Part shown: piece by piece, positions 7,589 through 16,184 of the stretch
Numbering within the stretch: the first letter of the stretch is position 1
Layout of the letters: each line of letters opens with the position of its first letter
Assembly: GCA_004299085.1 (NCBI GenBank)
Contig: SCQV01000366.1
Coordinates: forward strand, 1-33,654
DNA length: 33,654 nucleotides
Direction of reading: 5' to 3'
Origin: Chitinophagaceae bacterium
GTDB taxonomy: Bacteria > Bacteroidota > Bacteroidia > Chitinophagales > Chitinophagaceae
Notes under the pieces: generated by a model
Told to the model about the DNA's origin: nothing
Databases searched by the model: none
Seen by the model: the letters and a program-made list of their open reading frames with translations, nothing else
Position numbers and translations under genes: made by a program

Positions 7589-9025
7589 ATGAAAGAAAAA
7601 CAGAAAAGGATGCTGTGCATAGGCTGGGCTGAAGCAGATATTACTCCGGAGGGGCCTGCTTCACTTTTCGGCCAGTATTATGAAAGGATTTCTCAATACG
7701 TGCAAAGCCAACTACAAGTAACTGCCTGTGCTATTGAAGCCATCAATGAGGATGGTGATAAGGATCAAGCCATCATGATATCTATGGATTTATTATATCC
7801 TCTAAAGGCCTTACAGGGTGCATTAAGAAATGACATAAAAGAATTAATCCCGGATTTTGATACCAGAAAACTGTTCCTGAATGCCACGCATACTCATTCA
7901 GCGCCAGAGCCTCGTATAGATAGTGATTATGGTCAGTTATTGCTGAAACAGTTGGGCAAAGTAGTTGTTGAGGCATGGGGTAACCGGGCTCCTGCCGGAG
8001 TAAGTGCTGAATTAGGCTATGCCGTCACCGGTCATAACCGGAGAGCTAAATATGCTGATGGGACGGCTGAGATGTATGGCGCTACAGACAGGTCTGATTT
8101 TATCGGGATGGAGGGGCCAGAAGATTCAGGTGTTAATATGCTTTTCTGTTGGGATGAGGCGCAAAATCTGAATGGAATTATTATGAACGTACCCTGTCCG
8201 GCACAGGTAACAGAGGCTCGGTATTATGTTTCAGCGGATTATTGGAGCGAAGTCAGAAGACGGTTAACAGAGAAATTCTCAGAGAAAGTATTTGTCTTAG
8301 CACAATGTGGAGCAGCGGGAGATTTATCACCTCGTGATCTACCGCGTGGGTATAAGGACAGAGAGCTTAACATGTGGGATATATCCGGCATGGAATTAAT
8401 CGGGAAAAGATTATTCCAAACGGTCATGGAAGTTTACCCGAAGGCTAAAGAAAAAATCCTGACAGAGGTAGAATTTAAACACGTGGCAAAAGACATCAAT
8501 ATTCCCACCCGAAAAGTAAGTAAGGAGGAGTATGAAGAAGCATTAAAGATTTCCACTGAAATACACTCTCGGGAACCAGATGATCCTAATTCGCCCGATA
8601 CAGCCTGGAACAGGTTCCTGAGTGAAATAAAAGAAAACGAGAAGTTGAAAGTTCATGGGCCATGGGATAATAAAAATACAGACTATGGCATTGTAAGGAA
8701 AAAAGACGCTGTAATAGAACAATACAGGAACCAGGAATCTTTCCCCTTTTATAACATGGAATTACATGTGATCCGGATTGGAGAAATAGTCATTGCTTCT
8801 AATTCATTTGAGCTATTCGTGGATTACGGATTCCAAATCATGGGAAGGAGTCTGGCAAAACAGACCTTTCTTGTTCAATTAAGCTGCGACTATGGAGAAT
8901 ATTTGCCAACAAGAATTGCTCTTCAAGGGGGAGGCTACAGTGCTATGGCTAACCCGGTAGGCCCTGAAGGTGGAAAGATATTAGTCGAAGAAACTTTGAA
9001 CGTTATTAATAATCTGTGGGAATAA
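7589..9025 (+). CDS. Neutral/alkaline ceramidase-fold amidase, cytosolic
   Basis: This 478-residue protein matches the catalytic domain of neutral ceramidases, zinc amidases that cleave N-acyl bonds. Visible motifs are NATHTHSAP (zinc His101 and His103), GHNRR (His149-Arg152) and AGDLSP with Ser247 at the position of the ceramidase nucleophile (GDVSP). I chose the ATG at 7589 because the longer frame from 7511 would translate the two hairpins. ATG 7610, just before LCIGWAEADITPEG, is another option. No signal peptide is seen and the C-terminal immunoglobulin-like domain of secreted ceramidases is missing, so it probably works inside the cell on a small substrate. It follows the aminotransferase, which suggests deacylation of an amide to expose an amine. 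Family assignment is strong; substrate is unknown. Confidence 0.82.
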   Translation: MKEKQKRMLCIGWAEADITPEGPASLFGQYYERISQYVQSQLQVTACAIEAINEDGDKDQAIMISMDLLYPLKALQGALRNDIKELIPDFDTRKLFLNATHTHSAPEPRIDSDYGQLLLKQLGKVVVEAWGNRAPAGVSAELGYAVTGHNRRAKYADGTAEMYGATDRSDFIGMEGPEDSGVNMLFCWDEAQNLNGIIMNVPCPAQVTEARYYVSADYWSEVRRRLTEKFSEKVFVLAQCGAAGDLSPRDLPRGYKDRELNMWDISGMELIGKRLFQTVMEVYPKAKEKILTEVEFKHVAKDINIPTRKVSKEEYEEALKISTEIHSREPDDPNSPDTAWNRFLSEIKENEKLKVHGPWDNKNTDYGIVRKKDAVIEQYRNQESFPFYNMELHVIRIGEIVIASNSFELFVDYGFQIMGRSLAKQTFLVQLSCDYGEYLPTRIALQGGGYSAMANPVGPEGGKILVEETLNVINNLWE

Positions 9026-9039
9026 ATGAATAATACATT

Positions 9040-9873
9040 ATGAAATCATACAGATTAAACAGGCTTTTTCATCCTGTTTCACAAAAATGTTTTGATGTAG
9101 CCATTGATCACGGGCTTTTTAATGAATATAGCTTCTTAAAAGGGATTGAAAGCATACAAACATCGGTGGATACACTTATTGGTGCATGTCCGGATGCCAT
9201 TCAATTAACTATTGGTCAGTTGAAATATTTGCAGCGGGTACCAGGCAGGCAAAAGCCTTCTCTTGTACTGCGTACTGACGTGGCAAACGTATATGGAGAA
9301 TCTATTCCTTCGGCTCCTTTCAGCAAAATGATAGCAGAGCCTGTATTACAGGCAGTGAGAGCAGATGCAGCCTGCTTATGTATCAATTTATTTAGCATTC
9401 CCGGGGCACCAGAGGTGACGGCCCAATGTATAGAAAATATCCTGAAGATAAAGCCGGCATCTGATTATTACAGTATGCCTCTAATGATAGAGGCGATTGT
9501 GTTCAAGCCAAATCGTGAATCTGGCGGCTATATGGTAGATGGAAACATTCAAAAAATTTTGCCTTTAGTAAGGCAGGCTGTGGAACTGGGTGCAGACATT
9601 ATCAAGGCCGATCCATCTGACAATGTGGATGATTATCATCGTGTAATTGAAATAGCAGGTGATGTTCCCGTTTTGGTGAGAGGAGGGGGGAAGGCTCCGG
9701 ATGAAGAAATCATTGACCGAACGATACATCTAATGGAGAAAGGGGCTGCAGGAATCGTTTATGGAAGGAATATTATCCAGCATGAACGCCCCGAACTTAT
9801 CACTAAGGCTTTAATGGGAATAGTGCATGAGAAAAAATCAAAGGAAGATGCTTTCAGGATACTGAATATTTAA
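9040..9873 (+). CDS. Class I aldolase of the DhnA/FbaB/LsrF/YihT-like group
   Basis: This 277-residue TIM-barrel protein of the DeoC/LacD/FbaB superfamily has FDVAIDHG at about residues 18-25. The Schiff-base region is GADIIKADPSD with Lys189. A phosphate-binding strand VPVLVRGGGKAP (about 209-220) is followed by GAAGIVYGRNIIQHERP (about 235-251), typical of FbaB/LsrF enzymes. It should cleave a ketose phosphate to DHAP or a related triose phosphate plus an aldehyde. It starts 14 bp after the ceramidase-like gene and is the last gene of the operon. It completes the isomerase-kinase-aldolase set, an order analogous to the sulfoquinovose (sulfo-EMP) route. The aldehyde product may be what the aminotransferase handles, but that is inference. 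Confidence 0.82.
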   Translation: MKSYRLNRLFHPVSQKCFDVAIDHGLFNEYSFLKGIESIQTSVDTLIGACPDAIQLTIGQLKYLQRVPGRQKPSLVLRTDVANVYGESIPSAPFSKMIAEPVLQAVRADAACLCINLFSIPGAPEVTAQCIENILKIKPASDYYSMPLMIEAIVFKPNRESGGYMVDGNIQKILPLVRQAVELGADIIKADPSDNVDDYHRVIEIAGDVPVLVRGGGKAPDEEIIDRTIHLMEKGAAGIVYGRNIIQHERPELITKALMGIVHEKKSKEDAFRILNI

Positions 9874-9918
9874 TCTCCCACTTGTAACAGCATAATTCTT
9901 TTCTTATAAGTAAAATAA

Positions 9919-9950
9919 GCCAATAGAGTGTCGTTATTTGCAAATATAGT
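9919..9950 (+). promoter_or_regulatory. Second predicted AraC-type operator (two half-sites 21 bp apart)
   Basis: GCCAATAGAGTGTC starts at 9919 and GCAAATATAGTCG at 9940. Their cores AATAGAGT (9922) and AATATAGT (9943) are 21 bp apart. The block aligns without gaps to 1949-1980, with GC.AATA.AGTGTC shared in the first half and AAATATAGT in the second. It precedes the PhyH-type gene. Confidence 0.6.
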
Positions 9951-9975
9951 CGTTTCTACTAAAGGATTATTGCTA

Positions 9976-9983
9976 TTACTTTG
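9976..9983 (+). promoter_or_regulatory. Probable -7 promoter element (TTACTTTG)
   Basis: TTACTTTG matches TAnnTTTG at all but the second fixed base. It begins 26 bp after the last base of the operator, the same spacing as at 1980-2006. Transcription would start near 9990, leaving a leader of about 80 nt before the ATG at 10073. Confidence 0.45.
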
Positions 9984-10072
9984 CCCTAATACTTGATGAT
10001 AAAAGATATATTTTTTTAGAAAACAGGCAAACATCAATAAAACAAAACATCATAATTTAAATCTTTAGTCCC

Positions 10073-10903
10073 ATGTCATACTTTAAATTGATGCCAAAAC
10101 ATATAGATGATTATAAAAAAAACGGCTATATCATAATCAGGAACTTCCTAAGTCTAGAGGAAATCACCAAACTTTCAGATGCTGCATGGGGGGACTCGGT
10201 TATAATGAGACACGCCTTTGATTTAAATGATAAAACGGGGAAAAAAACAAAATTGACCTCTTGGTATTTTCCAGGGAATGACATATACGGCTTCCTTACC
10301 AGAAGCAAGAGAATTGTAGGGTCGGTTGACAAATTGATAGCTGGGGAAGGTGCTGTTTGCCATTTTCATAGCAAGTTAATGCAGAAAGAACCGAGAGTAG
10401 GTGGAGCTTGGGAGTGGCATCAGGATTATGGATACTGGTATAAAAATGAATTCTTGTTTCCAAACCAGATGATCTCGGTGATGGTTGCTATAACAGATGC
10501 CAATAAGGAAAATGGTTGCCTTCAGGTAATAAAAGGCTCTCACAAAATGGGACGTATTGAGCATGGGTTTGCTGGTGAGCAGGTGGGTGCCTCACAACAT
10601 TATGTTGATCTGGCATTAAAAACAATGGAGCTAGTATATGTAGAAATAAAAGCAGGAGATGCTCTTTTTTTTCACAGTAATTTATTGCATCGCTCTGAAG
10701 CCAATCTTTCAGATAAGCCCCGGTGGTCTTTAATTTCATGTTACAATAGAATCACTAATGTCCCATATAATGAACCGTCAAAATCAAGTATTACTCCCTT
10801 GAAGATGGTTCCTGATGAGTCCCTGCTAGAATGGAAAACAGAGGATATTACCGAAGAAGCAGATTTTGCGAATAAAAGCCAGGTTCATAAGAAGAATTCT
10901 TAA
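10073..10903 (+). CDS. Phytanoyl-CoA dioxygenase (PhyH)-family Fe(II)/2-oxoglutarate oxygenase
   Basis: This 276-residue cytosolic protein is typical in length for PhyH-family oxygenases. The iron triad is visible: HQD at residues 116-118 (WEWHQDYGYWY) and His206 in FFHSNLLHRSEAN, with Arg217 (SDKPRWSL) placed to bind 2-oxoglutarate. GYIIIRNFLSLEEI near the N-terminus is also characteristic. It should hydroxylate a small molecule using oxygen and 2-oxoglutarate; the substrate is unknown and need not be a CoA ester. Its promoter carries the same operator as the region A operon. It precedes the first SusC gene by 284 bp, so it belongs to the polysaccharide-utilisation-like locus. Confidence 0.87.
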   Translation: MSYFKLMPKHIDDYKKNGYIIIRNFLSLEEITKLSDAAWGDSVIMRHAFDLNDKTGKKTKLTSWYFPGNDIYGFLTRSKRIVGSVDKLIAGEGAVCHFHSKLMQKEPRVGGAWEWHQDYGYWYKNEFLFPNQMISVMVAITDANKENGCLQVIKGSHKMGRIEHGFAGEQVGASQHYVDLALKTMELVYVEIKAGDALFFHSNLLHRSEANLSDKPRWSLISCYNRITNVPYNEPSKSSITPLKMVPDESLLEWKTEDITEEADFANKSQVHKKNS

Positions 10904-10920
10904 GGATACGAATATTTACG

Positions 10921-11172
10921 AAAAGTCAAAAACTTATTTGATAGGTAAGATATCGATGTTTTATAGGACTAAAGATTAAAAAACTCTATTGACAAGAAGA
11001 TCAGAGCAGCACTCCACGGAATAGTTAAACGAGAACTCTCCAATAAATTTGTTAGAAAATTATTTGATTGATAAAGTGTAAAAGTTTTATAAGACTAAAA
11101 ATTAAAAAATCTTATTAATAAGAGGAACTGAGCAGCACCTAACGGAAACGAAAAAATAAAAACTTATAATAA
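10921..11172 (+). repeat. Imperfect tandem duplication, 126-bp period, in the SusC leader
   Basis: Two units of about 126 bp lie head to tail. Matching blocks are TTATTTG at 10934 and 11060, TTTTATAGGACTAAAG (10959) against TTTTATAAGACTAAAA (11085), GAGCAGCAC near 11004 and 11130, and ACGGA near 11016 and 11142. By hand, 10959-11020 and its copy agree at roughly four of five bases; the rest has diverged more. A TAAATTTG at 11044-11051, a perfect -7 consensus, lies at the junction and could be the SusC promoter. Confidence 0.6.
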
Positions 11173-11187
11173 ATCAAAAATTAAACC

Positions 11188-14100
11188 ATGAAAATTCATT
11201 TACGTCTTAAGGACATATTGTCTCCAAGCCACTTTAAGGAGAGTCCTTTCCTAAAGAAGCAAGTCCTTACATCAGTATTAATGTGCATTTTTTGCATGAA
11301 TTCTGTCGCGATACCGCATAACAGGTACGATGGACACAATTTGTTAAATTTATTAAAGGTGGAATATCCTACCTTAATTGGGTCAAAAGATGTTATAATT
11401 AGAGGCCATGTAACTGATGATAATGGGAAACCCCTTCCTGGTGTGACTATTCACTTAAAAGGCACATCCATTGGAACCACCTCAAACACGAATGGTAATT
11501 ATCATATTAGTGTTACTGAAGGTGGTATATTAGTCTTTTCTTTTGTCGGTTATGAAACTCAGGAAATAAAGATAGTTGATCAATCAACAATAAATGTAGT
11601 ACTAAAAGTAAGCAGTACTCTCTTGGGAAAAGTGATAATCACTGCGCTCGGCGTAAAGCAAAACACCAATCAAATCTCTTATGCTACCCAAACAGTTTCA
11701 GGTAAAGAACTGAATACAGCTCCATCAACTAATTTTGTAGATATGCTATCTGGACGGGTTTCAGGCGTTTCTATCCATCAAAGCAGTTCCGGAATTGGGG
11801 GATCGGCTAGTGTGGTCATCAGAGGGTTTAAGTCTGTTCAGGGGAATAATCAACCGTTATATGTTATTAATGGTGTTCCCATGGATAACTTTTCTTCGGA
11901 TGTTATTAATCAAACTTTTACTAGTATGGATCAGGGGGACGTCATATCTTCTTTAAACCCCCAAGATATTGAGAGTATCACCGTATTAAAAGGAGCCTCT
12001 GCGGCGGCACTATACGGCAGTGATGCGGCTAATGGGGCCATACTAATAACTACAAAGCAAGGGGTGGCCGGTACCACAACGGTACATTTATCTTCAAGTC
12101 TTACAATAGATAAAGCAGCTTATGGAATTCCACAGCTACAAAACTCATACGGAGAATCATCTCCCGGATCAGAACAAAGCTGGGGCTCTTCCATTTCGAA
12201 TGCTTCAGATATTATTTCGGGGTTTTTTCAAGATGGAATAACTAACAATAATTCTGTCTCGCTTTCCACAGGCTCCGAAAGAACACAAACCTATATCTCT
12301 TATGGAAATACTACCGCCCGTGGTATTATAGAAAATAATACCCTGTCAAGGAATAATCTCAATGTTAATGAAACGTCCCATTATTTCAATAATAAACTAA
12401 GTATTAACGCAAATGTTAGCTTCGAAGAACAAACAATTAATAATCCTTATGTGAGTGGTTATCAGGCCACCGTATTGCGTGGGTTGTATGGTTTTCCCAG
12501 AGGATTAGATTTTACCCCCTATAAGCAATATCAAATATTTGATTCTACCAGAAATGTTTATACTCAGAATTGGCCTTTTATCACTGCTGATGATCAGAAC
12601 CCTTATTGGGTAGCAAATAAGAATTTAGCCACCAATAAGCGTAACAGATCTATGTTGGCCATGACCGTAAAATACAATATAACAGATTGGCTGAATCTTC
12701 AGCTCCGGGGAAGCAGGGAGAGAATAAATGACCTTAATACTATAGAATATTATTTGGGCACACAGGGGGCTTATGCTGGTACGAATGGAGGGTATAAATA
12801 CCTTAACGCTACCAATACTCAGTATTATGGAGATGCTTTACTCAATTTTGCAAAAACATTTAACAAAATACACATAGACGGGTTGCTAGGAACCAGTATA
12901 AAGAATTCAGAACAATACGGCGTAACAGCAGGAAATTCCACCAATCTATATATTCCTAATGTATTTCTTCTGCAAAATATGAGTGTTATAAACGGTACCA
13001 CAACAAGTCAACTTTCAAATCAGCATGAGCAGGTGCAGTCGGTTTTCGGAAGTGCCAATGTATCCTATAATGATTGGCTGTTTCTTAATCTTACAGGTAG
13101 AAACGACTGGGCATCTACCTTAAGCTTTACTCCTAATGAGTCGTTTTTTTATCCCTCGATTGGATTAGATTTATTGTTGAACAAGGTAGTAAAATTACCG
13201 GAAGTTATAAGCTATACAAAACTTCGGGGTTCTTACGCTGTAGTAGGTAATGCTGTCCCTCTTTTTGTTACTAACCCACAGAATCATTTAAATAGTCAGG
13301 GGAACGTGGTCTTTAACAATAAGGCCCCATTTACGGATCTAAAACCAGAGAAAACAAGATCCCTTGAATTTGGCGCCGATATTCACTTGTTAGAAGATCA
13401 ATTCATTTTGGACTTTGCCTATTATAAATCTAATTCAATCAATCAATTCTTCCCCGTTGCTGTCCCTCCTGGAACAGGATTCAGTACCCGTTTTGTGAAT
13501 GGCGGAAATATCCAAAACTCTGGGGTTGAGATTACTATAGGATACTCAACGCCCAAAGGCCGGCCTTTTCAATGGAGTTCAAACATAAATTTCTCTACCA
13601 ATAGAAACATAGTCAAACAATTGGCGCCCCAATTTGGATTGAACCAATTCCTGTTGGTGAATGACATAAATGGTTATTCTTCCATCCTTAAGGTTGGAGG
13701 GTCTTATGGAGATATTTATGGGCCAATTTTGCAACATGACAAAAGCGGTAGGATAATGATTGATACGAGCGGTGTTCCTATAAGACAAGGAGGGTTGCCA
13801 TCTTATTTAGGCAATCCGAATCCTAAATTTCAAATGGGATGGAATAATACTTTTGGATACAAGAACTTTATACTTAGTATTCTATTTGATGGATCGGATG
13901 GTGGGAAAGCGATGGATCTAACAGAACAAATGTTGGATGGCCTTGGAGTTTCTAAAGCATCTGGTATTGCACGAGAAAACGGCGGAGTGAAGGTAAATGG
14001 CGTTGTGTCTGAGACCGGAGCGACTGTTACTACAGTAGATGCTCAGAAATGGTACACGACTATCGGAGGAAGAGGTGGCGTAACCGGAGAGTATATGTAT

Positions 14101-14346
14101 AATCTGTCAAATATACAGCTAAGAGAACTTTCTATCGGGTATTCTTTACCGAATAAGATGTTGAGAGATAAGTTTATTAAAAAAGTTGAACTTTCTTTAG
14201 TGGCTAGAAATGTCGCTTTTCTATATAACAAAGCTCCATTCGATCCGAATCTTATATATGCCACGCAGAATGGGTATAATGGTGTAATGGTATTTAGCCA
14301 GCCGACAACACGTAATTTCGGATTTACACTCAATGTTACATTCTAA
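11188..14346 (+). CDS. SusC/RagA-family TonB-linked outer-membrane transporter
   Basis: This 1052-residue outer-membrane importer has a signal sequence after a charged N-terminal stretch (hydrophobic core VLTSVLMCIFCMNSV, about residues 27-41). A CarboxypepD_reg-like domain follows (about 68-155, with GHVTDDNGKPLPGVTIHLKG and VFSFVGYETQEI). The plug carries the SusC features MLSGRVSGVSI, VVIRGF and PLYVINGVPM, and ITVLKGASAAALYGSDAANG is the classic 'LKDASAAAIYG' signature. A 22-strand barrel ends in NFGFTLNVTF with a terminal Phe suited to outer-membrane insertion. SusD follows 33 bp later. It imports an oligosaccharide or glycoconjugate in TonB-dependent fashion; the ligand cannot be told. 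Confidence 0.95.
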   Translation: MKIHLRLKDILSPSHFKESPFLKKQVLTSVLMCIFCMNSVAIPHNRYDGHNLLNLLKVEYPTLIGSKDVIIRGHVTDDNGKPLPGVTIHLKGTSIGTTSNTNGNYHISVTEGGILVFSFVGYETQEIKIVDQSTINVVLKVSSTLLGKVIITALGVKQNTNQISYATQTVSGKELNTAPSTNFVDMLSGRVSGVSIHQSSSGIGGSASVVIRGFKSVQGNNQPLYVINGVPMDNFSSDVINQTFTSMDQGDVISSLNPQDIESITVLKGASAAALYGSDAANGAILITTKQGVAGTTTVHLSSSLTIDKAAYGIPQLQNSYGESSPGSEQSWGSSISNASDIISGFFQDGITNNNSVSLSTGSERTQTYISYGNTTARGIIENNTLSRNNLNVNETSHYFNNKLSINANVSFEEQTINNPYVSGYQATVLRGLYGFPRGLDFTPYKQYQIFDSTRNVYTQNWPFITADDQNPYWVANKNLATNKRNRSMLAMTVKYNITDWLNLQLRGSRERINDLNTIEYYLGTQGAYAGTNGGYKYLNATNTQYYGDALLNFAKTFNKIHIDGLLGTSIKNSEQYGVTAGNSTNLYIPNVFLLQNMSVINGTTTSQLSNQHEQVQSVFGSANVSYNDWLFLNLTGRNDWASTLSFTPNESFFYPSIGLDLLLNKVVKLPEVISYTKLRGSYAVVGNAVPLFVTNPQNHLNSQGNVVFNNKAPFTDLKPEKTRSLEFGADIHLLEDQFILDFAYYKSNSINQFFPVAVPPGTGFSTRFVNGGNIQNSGVEITIGYSTPKGRPFQWSSNINFSTNRNIVKQLAPQFGLNQFLLVNDINGYSSILKVGGSYGDIYGPILQHDKSGRIMIDTSGVPIRQGGLPSYLGNPNPKFQMGWNNTFGYKNFILSILFDGSDGGKAMDLTEQMLDGLGVSKASGIARENGGVKVNGVVSETGATVTTVDAQKWYTTIGGRGGVTGEYMYNLSNIQLRELSIGYSLPNKMLRDKFIKKVELSLVARNVAFLYNKAPFDPNLIYATQNGYNGVMVFSQPTTRNFGFTLNVTF

Positions 14347-14379
14347 ACGTATGTATTAATCTCTTAAAAAATAAATAAG

Positions 14380-15981
14380 ATGAAAAATGCTAAATTTTAT
14401 ATTAATTATATTGTTCTGATAGCAATATTATTGCTAATGAACTCCTGTACCAAGAGTTTTGAGAAATATAATACAGACTCTAATGGAATAAGTGAAAAGG
14501 AGCTAACCGTTGATTTTAATAATATCGGCCAGTTCTTTCCACCTATTGAACAAGCGTATGATTTTATTGGAGATATAAATCAGAACGTACAAATGGATGT
14601 TGGATTTTTAGGAGGTGCTGGTGGTTATGGGGGATATTTTTCAAACACCTATATAGGCCAAACTCTTTCTAATTATTCCTTTTCTGCTAATACTTTAAAC
14701 AACCAAATGTTATTTCCGTGGGGATATAATTACGTAATGTCTCCGATTGAAAATATAGCACGAGGTGGTGCCAGAGTATCTGCTCCAGATTTTTGGGCTA
14801 TTGCGCTAATTTTGCAAGTCGGAGCAATGCAAAAAGTAACAGATATGTATGGGCCAATTCCATACAGCAAATTCGGCCAGGGAGGTTCCACGGTCTCTTA
14901 CGATAGTCAAGAGTCTATTTATAACCTGTTCTTTTCCCAATTAGATACGGCGGTGAATAATTTGAAGGCATATATTGCGAATCGTCCAGGAGCCAAACCT
15001 TTCAAAAAATTTGATGAAGTTTATGGTGGGGATTATACAGAATGGTTAAGATATGCAAATTCTTTGCGTTTACGATTGGCTATGCAGATTGTTAAAGTTG
15101 ATCCTCAAGAAGCCCAAACTCAAGCAGAAAAAGCTGTTAATCCAAGCAGTGGGGGAGTTTTGACGACAAATACCGACAATGCCCTTGTTTCAGGGGCTAT
15201 TAATCCGGTAGAAATATCTCTCCATGAGTGGCAGGATAATCATGTCAACGCGAATATAGTTTCCTATATGTTGGGGTATAATGATCCGCGGGTTAGTAAA
15301 TATTTTGAGCCCTCTACAATTGTCCCAGGACAATACATAGGGCTTCGATTCGGTGGTGCTTATGATGCACAGTCTATTACTCTTCAGTTCACGAATGCGA
15401 CGAATGACATAAATAGGCAATCTCCTTTTATTTTAATGACTGCGGCTGAAGTCTATTTTTTACGTGCAGAAGGAGCATTGAGAGGTTGGAATATGGGGGG
15501 AACGGCGGAGGATTTGTACAATGAAGGCATTGATGCATCCTTTGCTCAATGGGGAGTTGGGAGTGATGCCTCAGCATATATCAATAATTCAACAAGTATC
15601 CCAGCAAATTATGTAGATCCGAGTAATTCCCATAATAATATAAATGCATTATCAACTATTCCAATTCAATGGATCGCAAACGGGTCCAAGGAGCAGAATT
15701 TGGAACAAATTATAACCCAGAAATGGATTGCAACTTATCCATACGGTTGTTCTGAAGCATGGGCCACTTTCCGTAGAACCGGATATCCTAGACTTTTTCC
15801 CGTCGTAAATAATTTTAGTGGTGGAACTGTTAATACAACTATTCAAATAAGGAGGGTGCCATATCCACAAACAGAATATGAAAATAATAGTGCAGCAGTC
15901 ACGCAAGCAGTACAAATGCTTGGGGGACCTGATGATGGCGGGACAAGAGTTTGGTGGGATATTAATGAAGGCAATTTTTAG
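14380..15981 (+). CDS. SusD/RagB-like outer-membrane lipoprotein (SusD-like_2 type)
   Basis: This 533-residue surface glycan-binding lipoprotein is the partner of the preceding SusC. The signal peptide ends in LLLMNSC with the lipid-carrying Cys23, followed by the family start FEKYNTDSNGI. TPR-like helices are suggested by YANSLRLRLAMQIVKVDPQEA, and TAAEVYFLRAEGA and SEAWATFRRTGYPRLFP are characteristic of the SusD-like_2 group (PF12771). It holds the ligand as a lid over SusC. A GC-rich hairpin follows the stop by 15 bp. Confidence 0.93.
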   Translation: MKNAKFYINYIVLIAILLLMNSCTKSFEKYNTDSNGISEKELTVDFNNIGQFFPPIEQAYDFIGDINQNVQMDVGFLGGAGGYGGYFSNTYIGQTLSNYSFSANTLNNQMLFPWGYNYVMSPIENIARGGARVSAPDFWAIALILQVGAMQKVTDMYGPIPYSKFGQGGSTVSYDSQESIYNLFFSQLDTAVNNLKAYIANRPGAKPFKKFDEVYGGDYTEWLRYANSLRLRLAMQIVKVDPQEAQTQAEKAVNPSSGGVLTTNTDNALVSGAINPVEISLHEWQDNHVNANIVSYMLGYNDPRVSKYFEPSTIVPGQYIGLRFGGAYDAQSITLQFTNATNDINRQSPFILMTAAEVYFLRAEGALRGWNMGGTAEDLYNEGIDASFAQWGVGSDASAYINNSTSIPANYVDPSNSHNNINALSTIPIQWIANGSKEQNLEQIITQKWIATYPYGCSEAWATFRRTGYPRLFPVVNNFSGGTVNTTIQIRRVPYPQTEYENNSAAVTQAVQMLGGPDDGGTRVWWDINEGNF

Positions 15982-15995
15982 TCGGCATTGAAAAT

Positions 15996-16014
15996 CCGCC
16001 GCTACAGGCGGCGG
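15996..16014 (+). terminator. GC-rich hairpin after SusD
   Basis: CCGCCGC (15996-16002), loop TACAG, and GCGGCGG (16008-16014) form a perfect 7-bp GC stem just after the SusD stop codon. No T-run follows, so it may protect the SusC/SusD mRNA 3' end rather than act as a strong intrinsic terminator. Confidence 0.45.
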
Positions 16015-16184
16015 TTAGGTACTAAAGGGGCTATGCCCAAGATTGTTGACTTTTGGATTTTGGCGGATATATAAAGCAATCCCTATGTGTATGCAAATGT
16101 GACGACTACTATAAAATATCGGAAACATAAGGAAAGTGAAAAGGAGCGAGATTAAAGTAATTTTAAAACACCAGGATTGGGTCT

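Noticed and set aside
2047-9873. Sulfoquinovose (sulfo-EMP) degradation operon
   Set aside because: Isomerase, kinase and aldolase fit the pattern, but there is no sulfolactaldehyde reductase or dehydrogenase, no sulfoquinovosidase of GH31 type and no sulfonate exporter, while an aminotransferase and amidase are present. Kept only as an analogy.
9874-10072. A terminator or small RNA after the aldolase gene
   Set aside because: No stem followed by a T-run was found; the only convincing signals are the operator and -7 element.
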